Shown: positions 1-4,849 of the stretch, piece by piece
Numbering within the stretch: the first letter of the stretch is position 1
Layout of the letters: each line of letters begins with the position of its first letter
Origin: JBGSMB01 sp041740375
GTDB lineage: Bacteria; Patescibacteriota; Saccharimonadia; Saccharimonadales; JAGQMS01
DNA length: 12,768 nucleotides
Direction of reading: 5' to 3'
Assembly (NCBI GenBank): GCA_041740375.1
Contig: JBGSMB010000038.1
Span: 1-12,768 of the forward strand
Translations under genes and position numbers: made by a program
The notes under the pieces: generated by a model
The model's database searches: none
The model's input: the letters and a program-made list of their open reading frames with translations, nothing else
What the model was told of the DNA's origin: nothing

Positions 1-335
1 TTTACTTCAGGAATCACTGCTAACTCAGGCTCAGTCAATGTTAACTGGCTAAAGTCGGTGATTGGTCGATTAGCATTCGGGTCATACGCCTTCGGCTCCG
101 GTGAGCTAAAGCTGGGGGCTATACTATTAGCGCCTTTTCGATTAACTTGATACAAGTTTGCATTTTCATAACTACCTATTTGAGAATTAATATATCCACG
201 TATTCCCTCACCAAGACCAATTGCCATTGCGAGCGTAAAAGTTCCTATGACAATCGCTGAAACGGTGAGAAACGTCCTAAGTTTACTTCTGGTTAAATTC
301 GCATTGGCGGTTTGGATTAGGTCAAGGGTCTTCAT
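1..335 (-). CDS. MacB/FtsX-like ABC transporter permease, N-terminal part (truncated by window edge)
   Basis: This is the first 111 or so residues of a membrane permease that continues beyond base 1. It begins MKTLDLIQTANANLTRSKLR, the usual short cytoplasmic lead of MacB/LolC-type permeases. A hydrophobic helix follows at about residues 21-42 (LTVSAIVIGTFTLAMAIGLG), then GEGIRGYINSQIG, which opens the extracytoplasmic core domain. The start ATG overlaps the TGA of the upstream ATPase gene by four bases, so the two are translationally coupled and almost certainly form one transporter. In this family the permease works with the ATPase as a mechanotransmitter or exporter for peptides, antibiotics or lipoproteins; the substrate cannot be read from the sequence. 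The family call is firm, but the subfamily is not, because the C-terminal membrane helices are outside the window. Confidence 0.88.
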   Translation of the reverse strand, partial: MKTLDLIQTANANLTRSKLRTFLTVSAIVIGTFTLAMAIGLGEGIRGYINSQIGSYENANLYQVNRKGANSIAPSFSSPEPKAYDPNANRPITDFSQLTLTEPELAVIPEV

Positions 336-1030
336 TTTTTACCCCCAGAAGACTTACCTTTGCGTATTGAGATAATTTCCCCGTCTTTTAATCGGACAAC
401 CCTCAAACATCGCTCAGCAAGTTCTTCGTCATGCGTAATCATTACGAGAGTTGCACCATTTTTTCGGTTTAGCTCAAAAAGTAGCTTTGCGATTGCTTCG
501 CCATTTTCAGTATCTAGATTACCCGTCGGTTCATCAGCCACGAGTAATTGTGGATTTGTTACAAGTGCTCGAGCGATCGCAACACGCTGCTTTTGCCCCC
601 CCGAAAGATCATTGGCTTTACTTTTTGCTTTGTCACTTAGACCTACTTGCTCTAAAGCAGCTAAGGCAGCATCTTGACGCTCCCGGCGGCCCACACCTTG
701 TATTTTTAAAGGTAATAGTACGTTTTCTAGTACCGAGTTATTACTTTGTAAGAAGAACTGCTGAAACACGATTCCTACATTCTGCCCACGCCATACATCA
801 GTACTCGAAGAAAAAATACTAACCTCTTCTGACGTTACATCGCCCGTAGAAGGGGAATCCATGCCGGTAAGTATATGCATGAGTGTGGATTTACCTGAAC
901 CAGATCGACCAACTATTGCTATCGACTCCCCTTTTTTTATATCGAGGTTTATTCCTTTGAGGGCGGCAAACTCATTTTCTCCCTTACCGTACACCTTTTT
1001 TACGTCTTTCATTATTAATGATGCGCTCAT
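332..1030 (-). CDS. ABC transporter ATP-binding protein (MacB/LolD type)
   Basis: This 232-residue stand-alone nucleotide-binding subunit powers the adjacent permease at the inner face of the membrane. All ABC motifs are visible: Walker A GRSGSGKST (41-49), Q-loop within VFQQFFL (about 89-94), signature LSGGQ (142-146), Walker B LLVADEP (162-168) with catalytic Glu, D-loop NLD (171-173) and switch His in ITHDEE (H200). The A-loop Tyr lies near Y14 (KVYGKG). Length and the phrase DEPTGNLD are typical of the LolD/MacB/FtsE group. The ATG overlaps the TGA of the AbrB gene (ATGA), and an AGGGGG ribosome-binding sequence inside that gene lies four bases upstream, which supports this start over M7. 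The tail from about residue 223 is basic and glycine-rich (RKGKSSGGKK) and probably carries no fold. A role in export is inferred from the family. Confidence 0.95.
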   Translation of the reverse strand: MSASLIMKDVKKVYGKGENEFAALKGINLDIKKGESIAIVGRSGSGKSTLMHILTGMDSPSTGDVTSEEVSIFSSSTDVWRGQNVGIVFQQFFLQSNNSVLENVLLPLKIQGVGRRERQDAALAALEQVGLSDKAKSKANDLSGGQKQRVAIARALVTNPQLLVADEPTGNLDTENGEAIAKLLFELNRKNGATLVMITHDEELAERCLRVVRLKDGEIISIRKGKSSGGKK

Positions 1031-1299
1031 GATACCCCCTTGTCTTTTTGCTTGCTCTTCTCTACTACTCCCGCAAACTGTCTACTCATCTCCATCATTG
1101 TCTTCTCAAAAACATCAGCTTTGAAAATTACCGCACCTTTATTGTGCGGAGCACTCATCACAACTAGTCTGTCTCCTTCGCATATCCCAAGCTCTTCACG
1201 AGCCTCGCGCGGGATTACAATCTGCCCTTTCGAACCAACTGTCGCCGTCCCCCATAATTGTATTGTTGAAATATCTTTCATACTTTTCATACAATTCAT
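1027..1299 (-). CDS. AbrB/MazE/SpoVT-type DNA-binding protein, probable operon regulator
   Basis: The protein is a swapped-hairpin AbrB-fold DNA-binding subunit. The signature region reads LWGTATVGSKGQIVIPREAR followed by EELGICEGDRLVV, which is the core VxxKGQIVIPxEAREELGI pattern of the family. A short helical, Lys-rich tail ends KQKDKGVS. The reading frame is open as far as an ATG at 1389, but that extension lies antisense-free inside a different, better supported small gene (1325-1489), so it is probably not translated. I place the start at 1299; in-frame ATGs at 1290 and 1281 are equally possible because no clear Shine-Dalgarno sequence marks any of them. The TGA overlaps the ATPase start by four bases. 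Proteins of this type often precede ABC transporter genes, and autoregulation of the operon is inferred, not shown. Confidence 0.85.
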   Translation of the reverse strand: MNCMKSMKDISTIQLWGTATVGSKGQIVIPREAREELGICEGDRLVVMSAPHNKGAVIFKADVFEKTMMEMSRQFAGVVEKSKQKDKGVS

Positions 1300-1301
1300 A
1301 C
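1277..1301 (-). repeat. Three tandem 9-bp repeats (GTATGAAnn), each with an in-frame ATG
   Basis: On the minus strand GTATGAA occurs three times at exactly 9-base intervals (plus-strand TTCATAC at 1277, 1286 and 1295). Each copy carries an ATG in the AbrB frame, giving three consecutive candidate starts with peptides MNC, MKS and MKD. The array lies at the junction between the small upstream gene and the AbrB core, where an autoregulatory operator could sit. It could also be slippage-generated start-codon duplication with no regulatory role. Confidence 0.6.
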
Positions 1302-1324
1302 TAACATGAATAGGGCAGTGCGGG

Positions 1325-1489
1325 TCAATAACTGGACAAATGCCATAAGTCACAAAACTTGCAGAGATACACACGGAGTTTTGTGCCATGAGTTATTTCT
1401 GCTAGTAGCGCTGCAGCTTTAGCCGTTTTCTTGTCATCAAACACCGCCTTGTCAGCGCAAGGCAGCTCAATACTATCTGTCAAATTCAT
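1325..1489 (-). CDS. Small putative zinc-binding protein (CxxC...WHL type), 54 aa
   Basis: This short gene begins MNLTDSIELPCADKAVFDD and ends RVYLCKFCDLWHLSSY. An early Cys (C11), a Lys/Ala-rich helix (about 18-32), then Y-x-C-x-x-C-x-x-W-H-L (C43, C46, H50) give four plausible zinc ligands. Small proteins with this order (C...K...A-rich helix...Y-C-x-x-C-x-x-W-H-L) recur in CPR genomes and actinophages; I know of no assigned function. The reading frame competes with a longer AbrB frame over 1325-1389. The zinc-knuckle pattern, the ATG at 1489 eight bases after a TATACT -10 box, and the lack of any motif in the competing AbrB extension favour this gene. It ends 25 bases before the proposed AbrB start, so it is probably the first gene of that operon. 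A near-leaderless mRNA is inferred. The protein reading is strong for its size; the function is unknown. Confidence 0.78.
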   Translation of the reverse strand: MNLTDSIELPCADKAVFDDKKTAKAAALLAEITHGTKLRVYLCKFCDLWHLSSY

Positions 1490-1497
1490 CAAAGACT

Positions 1498-1503
1498 AGT
1501 ATA
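1498..1503 (-). promoter_or_regulatory. Probable -10 box (TATACT) for the small-protein/AbrB/ABC operon
   Basis: TATACT lies eight bases before the ATG of the 54-residue gene, so transcription would start at or within a base or two of that ATG. No good -35 hexamer is present at 16-18 bases upstream; that area is the tmRNA terminator. The call rests on the -10 match, its position and the preceding terminator, which means the operon needs its own promoter. Confidence 0.4.
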
Positions 1504-1509
1504 TCCGAT

Positions 1510-1538
1510 AAAAAAGCACCAGAAGGTGATTCTGATGC
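1510..1538 (-). terminator. ssrA: Rho-independent terminator of tmRNA
   Basis: On the minus strand GCATCAGAA and TTCTGGTGC form a 9-bp stem with one U-G pair around a TCACC loop, directly followed by TTTTTT. It starts six bases after the encoded CCA of the tmRNA, exactly where a tmRNA terminator is expected. Confidence 0.85.
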
Positions 1539-1543
1539 ACTTT

Positions 1544-1933
1544 TGGTGGAGCTGCGGAGTATTGCACTCCGGTCCGATTGGTAACACATTGTCTGACTAC
1601 AGGTTTAGGCCATCTATGTTCTTAGGCCGTGCTACCTACAAATAGCCAAATGTAGCACAGCAGCGTTCCGAAAGTCTTACAATTCTCGCTCGAAAAGCAC
1701 GTGAATTGCCAGCCGAAAATATATGACCAAACACTTCTATCGGCGTTGAAGTGAATGACCGCAGTCTAAAATTAGGCTGCAAATGCCAACTGACGGCCAC
1801 CGAAGCGGTTCATCAAGTCAGCAATCGTAGAATTACGATCTGTTGCATTTACATGCTTTTGCCCTATAACGCTGAGCAAGCGACCTGCCAGGTACAACTT
1901 GTCAAAATCCATCGTCTAGCTTACTTCAGCCCC
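1544..1933 (-). ncRNA. ssrA: Transfer-messenger RNA (tmRNA)
   Basis: This 390-nt RNA rescues stalled ribosomes with SmpB and tags the unfinished protein for proteolysis. The ends form a perfect 7-bp acceptor stem, GGGGCTG (1933-1927) with CAGCTCC (1554-1548), including the G3-U70 pair that marks alanine identity, followed by A and encoded CCA. Next to it is the T arm CGGAG/CTCCG (1571-1555), preceded by the usual CGGAC. Helix P2 can be drawn from TTGT..CTG..CAGG near the 5' side and CCTG..CAG.ACAA near the 3' side. Pseudoknot PK1 (CGCT/AGCG with TGCTC/GGGCA) lies 13 bases before the resume codon. PK2 after the tag (CACTTC/GAAGTG with GCCGA/TCGGC) and a GTGCTAC/GTAGCAC stem are also visible. 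Oddities are an expanded D-arm segment (16 bases where E. coli has 5 before GGATT) and the T loop TGCAATA, which has G at position 55 in place of U. A strong promoter and a terminator flank it. Confidence 0.93.
1772..1846 (-). other. ssrA: tmRNA proteolysis-tag reading frame (24 codons plus stop)
   Basis: The resume codon is GCA (Ala), preceded by TAAAT. The tag begins ATDRNSTIAD, continues LMNRFGG, ends RQLAFAA and stops at TAA. A terminal hydrophobic-Ala-Ala is the standard degron for ClpXP-type proteases, and the opening Ala matches the alanine charged on tmRNA. At 24 residues it is about twice the usual tag of around 10, though some bacteria have tags of this size. The frame sits between PK1 and PK2 as in one-piece tmRNAs. 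Confidence 0.88.
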
Positions 1934-1966
1934 ATATCGGCTTCAAATAACTTTCGAAGTGCATAT

Positions 1967-1995
1967 ATTATATCATATAAACATTAACATTTCTA
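1967..1995 (-). promoter_or_regulatory. tmRNA promoter (TAGAAA-17-TGATATAAT)
   Basis: A consensus -10 TATAAT with an extended TG (TGATATAAT) is preceded, after a 17-bp spacer, by TAGAAA, which matches four of six -35 bases. Transcription would begin near 1960, about 27 bases before the mature 5' end, leaving a leader for RNase P to remove. The surroundings are very AT-rich, as expected of a strong stable-RNA promoter. Confidence 0.7.
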
Positions 1996-2012
1996 CACCG
2001 GCATGGTAAACT
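1984..2012 (+). promoter_or_regulatory. Promoter of the CobW-like GTPase/patatin genes (TTAACA-17-TAAACT, extended -10)
   Basis: TTAACA (1984-1989) and TAAACT (2007-2012) are separated by 17 bases, and a TG precedes the -10 box (TGGTAAACT). The predicted start point near 2019 leaves only about 8-10 bases before the ATG at 2028 and no Shine-Dalgarno sequence. Its -35 box directly abuts the -35 box of the divergent tmRNA promoter. Confidence 0.65.
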
Positions 2013-2027
2013 GCTCATGAACGAACT

Positions 2028-3032
2028 ATGACAAAAAAAATACCCGTACTCGTAATTGTTGGATTTTTAGGATCTGGTAAAACCAGTCTATTGAACCATG
2101 TCTTAAGCGAAAACAAAGGTCTCAAAATAGGGGTTATAGTCAACGACTTTGGTGCTATCAACATTGACTCAATGTTGGTTGCACGCCAGACAGACAGTAA
2201 GCTCGAGCTCAGTAATGGTTGTATTTGCTGCTCAGCTGATGAAGGAGGGCTTGATGACGCTATAACCCAGCTCGCCCACTCTGGATCATTGCTAGATTAT
2301 ATCGTCATTGAAGCCAGTGGACTTGCTGAGCCTCACGACCTTGTATACCTACTTTCACAGTCAAAAAATAAATACATCGAGCTAGATTCGGTGATCGCGG
2401 TCATCGACTCAGAAACAGTGATAGAACAAAGCGAAAAGCACCCTGGCTTTTTTAAACAACTCGATATCGCAGATACGGTAGTACTAAACAAAACTGACCT
2501 TGTCACAAAGAAACAGCTGGCAAAGGTGAAAGGTTATCTCCACTTTTTAAACGAGCGTATTCGGCTTATTGAAACTTCTCATGGAGCTGTCGACACTAGG
2601 CTACTTTTAAATAGTGACGTTGCCTTAAAAAGAGATCCTAGCAATGGCGATCAGCTTAATCTAGGTAATCATTCTCAGCACTCACACATTCATGACGACT
2701 TTGACACATTTGAATTTTCTACTAAGAATCCGATTGATCCTAAAAAATTTGAACTCTATATGAAAGAAGGCATACCGAAGTCAATTTACCGCGCTAAAGG
2801 TTTTGTTTATTTTGGAATAAAAGGGATTGAACAAAAGTTTATCTTCCAACTAGTTGGCGCTCGTCACACTTTGAAACTAGACGATTGGCGCGGTCAATCT
2901 CCTACAACTGATCTAGTATTTATCGGAAAAGATATTGATAAGATATCGCTTAAAAGTGATCTGAACGCCCTGATCGACGAAGCTCCTGAAGATATCTCCG
3001 GTAATCTTATGAATATTTTTGATTATAGATAA
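2028..3032 (+). CDS. G3E-family GTPase, CobW/COG0523 type (putative metallochaperone)
   Basis: This 334-residue cytoplasmic GTPase belongs to the SIMIBI class that loads or handles metals, often Zn(II). Visible motifs are Walker A GFLGSGKTS (12-20), switch region VIVNDFGAINID (37-47), the family hallmark CxCC metal-binding motif GCICC (C65, C67, C68), Walker B/switch II IVIEASGLAEP (92-102) and the base-recognition motif NKTD (154-157). A histidine-bearing linker (NHSQHSHIHDD, 214-224) separates the G domain from a CobW C-terminal domain (about 225-315). Length is usual for the family. The start is the ATG right after the promoter at 1984-2012. The patatin gene follows within about 50 bases, likely on the same mRNA. 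Which metal and client it serves cannot be read here: no metal enzyme gene adjoins it. The family is certain, the substrate unknown. Confidence 0.93.
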   Translation: MTKKIPVLVIVGFLGSGKTSLLNHVLSENKGLKIGVIVNDFGAINIDSMLVARQTDSKLELSNGCICCSADEGGLDDAITQLAHSGSLLDYIVIEASGLAEPHDLVYLLSQSKNKYIELDSVIAVIDSETVIEQSEKHPGFFKQLDIADTVVLNKTDLVTKKQLAKVKGYLHFLNERIRLIETSHGAVDTRLLLNSDVALKRDPSNGDQLNLGNHSQHSHIHDDFDTFEFSTKNPIDPKKFELYMKEGIPKSIYRAKGFVYFGIKGIEQKFIFQLVGARHTLKLDDWRGQSPTTDLVFIGKDIDKISLKSDLNALIDEAPEDISGNLMNIFDYR

Positions 3033-3080
3033 TGTTCATGTCGATTGACAAAATCTAGCTTGAACCGCAGGATAGTGGTA

Positions 3081-4082
3081 ATGGCTACTCTACTCGAAGC
3101 AATGCAAGATAATAACCGACGATTTTCAATCGTAGTACAAGGTGGAGGAATGAGAGGCGTTTACTCGGCTGGAGCCCTCGCCTGTCTTGATCATTATGAA
3201 CTACAAAAAAATATTGTTAGTGTTACTGGTAGCAGTGCTGGTGCGCTGAATGCTGCATACTTTATCGCCGAGCAACCAGGTATGGTAAATACCTATACTA
3301 GCTTGTTGTCGAACAAAGAATTTATCAATCTTGCAAGATCTCGAAAAAAAGTTGATGTCGATTATATGATAGACATTGCACTGCATCAAAAATTCCCTAT
3401 AGATATCGTAGCCCTAAAGTCATCACCAGTTGAACTGGATATTGTACTCACCGAAGCCAGAACTGGAGCTAAAAAAGTGGTGTCGAAACATAGCGCGTTT
3501 ACTCAGATATATGAAGAGTTTCGGGCTACTTCTGCACTACCTGTTCTCTACGACAAAAAAGTTATGGTGGCGAACGAGTTCTACATAGATGGCGGTGTGA
3601 GTGATCTCTTGCCGGTGGATGTAGCAATTGACCATAAGCCTACCGATATATTAGTAATCATGACTCGTCCTTTGTCTTTTTATACTCGCAGATCTCCGTT
3701 CAGGCCTTCTATAAAGCGTTTACTGAAAAAGGCGGCTAAGTATCAAAGTGCGGCAGTACGAGAGATGCTTCCCACCAATGAAGCTATGCTGAAGAAAAAT
3801 ATCACCTCCATCAAAAATGGTACGACCCATGGTGTCCAAATACACCTTATTGCTCCTAAAAGAGAGCTTAAGATTGGTATAGCCAGTATAGATAGCGCTC
3901 GTCTTGAGTCTGCGGCAGAACAAGGATGGAAGGCCGCTGAAGACTTACTGAATAGTGAGTATCGTGAGATTGCGCTGGACAAGCCAGCTACCTCACAGGT
4001 GTTTGACGATGTGAAGCCGGAACGATTAGAGAAAGTGCGCTATATTGACGATGCACCGAAAAAACTAAAAAAATATCGCTAG
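3081..4082 (+). CDS. Patatin-like phospholipase family protein
   Basis: The protein is a Ser-Asp dyad acyl hydrolase of the patatin family (RssA/YjjU-like bacterial branch), expected to cleave acyl chains from lipids. From the chosen start the oxyanion-hole loop QGGGMRG lies at about 20-26, the nucleophile elbow GSSAG at 50-54 (Ser52) and the catalytic DGG at about 170-172 (YIDGGVSDLLP). No signal peptide or membrane helix is seen, so it is probably cytosolic or peripherally bound. The C-terminal third is basic and ends KKLKKYR. I chose the ATG at 3081 because AGGA stands eight bases before it; a TTG at 3045 would add 12 residues. It follows the GTPase gene closely and ends convergently with ksgA, sharing the CTAG stop bases. 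The family call is strong; the natural substrate is unknown. Confidence 0.92.
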   Translation: MATLLEAMQDNNRRFSIVVQGGGMRGVYSAGALACLDHYELQKNIVSVTGSSAGALNAAYFIAEQPGMVNTYTSLLSNKEFINLARSRKKVDVDYMIDIALHQKFPIDIVALKSSPVELDIVLTEARTGAKKVVSKHSAFTQIYEEFRATSALPVLYDKKVMVANEFYIDGGVSDLLPVDVAIDHKPTDILVIMTRPLSFYTRRSPFRPSIKRLLKKAAKYQSAAVREMLPTNEAMLKKNITSIKNGTTHGVQIHLIAPKRELKIGIASIDSARLESAAEQGWKAAEDLLNSEYREIALDKPATSQVFDDVKPERLEKVRYIDDAPKKLKKYR

Positions 4083-4849
4083 CTTTTTTTGTAAAATTCT
4101 TCTGTAAGTCTTTCCCACTCTTCAATACTTACTGTCTGTGCTCTACGATTCGAATCGATCGTCGCCTTATCAAGAAGCTGATCCGCTTCGCTGACTTCTA
4201 TATGTAACCCTGCGCTGAGCGAGCTTCGTAGTTTTTTACGAGGTGAGCTAAACCCTGCTTTGACCATCGACATAACCCGCTCTGGGTCATCTACTTTTGG
4301 CGTATCGTAGTAGGTAAGCTTAAGAAGCTGTGAATCAACTTTTGGCGGAGGTGAGAAAAACCTTGCCGGAACAAGATCATGTAAAGTTGCTTTCGCAAAT
4401 ATTTGTACGGCTATACTTAGTATTGAATGATTCCCTTGCTCTGCCGCAACTCGCTCTGCAACTTCTTTCTGCACAAGCAAAACAGCAAGCTTTGGGCGAT
4501 TTATCGATTCTGAAAGCGAGCGTAAGATAAAACTCGTAAGGTAGTAGGGTATATTTGCGCAAACAACATAGCCATTAGGCAACGAAGTGAGGTCAAACTC
4601 CCGAATGTCTGCTTGCACCAATCGAAAGTTTGGAGACGAGTATAGACGCTTTAGCTCGCCAATCAATCGCTCATCAAACTCCACAGCAACTATATTGGCG
4701 TTGGTCGCCAATAACTTCTTTGTCAAAGTCCCTAACCCTGGACCGATTTCAAGTACCGTGGAGCTAGGGTCTGGATCGGCAAGCTCAATAATGCGCGACA
4801 ACGTCAATTCGTCGTATAACCAGTGTTGCCCTAAGGTTTTATCGGCCAT
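4079..4849 (-). CDS. ksgA: 16S rRNA (adenine(1518)-N6/adenine(1519)-N6)-dimethyltransferase
   Basis: KsgA dimethylates two adjacent adenines in helix 45 of 16S rRNA during late 30S assembly, using S-adenosylmethionine. The 256-residue protein shows the N-terminal LGQHWL motif (6-11), SAM-binding motif I EIGPGLG (34-40), acidic motif II end VEFDE (56-60), QADI (79-82), catalytic NIPYY (99-103), and the C-terminal signatures SPPPKVDS (166-173) and SPRKKLRSSL. All are as expected; W in place of the usual F in LGQHFL is a minor variant. The ATG overlaps the TAA of the Rpf-like gene by one base (TAATG), so translation is coupled. No Shine-Dalgarno sequence is evident. The order cell-wall DUF348/G5 protein then ksgA is an ancient bacterial linkage. 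Confidence 0.96.
   Translation of the reverse strand: MADKTLGQHWLYDELTLSRIIELADPDPSSTVLEIGPGLGTLTKKLLATNANIVAVEFDERLIGELKRLYSSPNFRLVQADIREFDLTSLPNGYVVCANIPYYLTSFILRSLSESINRPKLAVLLVQKEVAERVAAEQGNHSILSIAVQIFAKATLHDLVPARFFSPPPKVDSQLLKLTYYDTPKVDDPERVMSMVKAGFSSPRKKLRSSLSAGLHIEVSEADQLLDKATIDSNRRAQTVSIEEWERLTEEFYKKS

Noticed and set aside
1300..1389. A Cys-rich 30-residue N-terminal extension of the AbrB protein (start at 1389), resembling a possible metal site.
   Set aside because: No ribosome-binding site precedes it, it matches no AbrB signature, and it is fully covered by the better supported small CxxC...WHL frame. Its cysteines are probably by-products of reading that gene out of frame.
1446..1463. 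Inverted repeat GCCTTG/CAAGGC with a six-base loop.
   Set aside because: It lies inside the small coding gene, is not followed by a T run, and is short enough to arise by chance.
1751..1987. A 78-codon plus-strand open frame across the long gene-free stretch.
   Set aside because: It lies antisense to the tmRNA and its promoter, shows no recognisable domain and has no ribosome-binding site.
3045..3050. TTGACA as a -35 box of a separate patatin promoter, or its TTG as start codon.
   Set aside because: The hexamer 17 bases downstream (CAGGAT) is a poor -10 box, and the ATG at 3081 has an AGGA at good distance.
4067..4090. A bidirectional terminator formed by A7 and T7 around GCTAGC.
   Set aside because: The stem would be only A-U pairs; GCTAGC cannot pair with itself inside so small a loop, so termination strength is doubtful.
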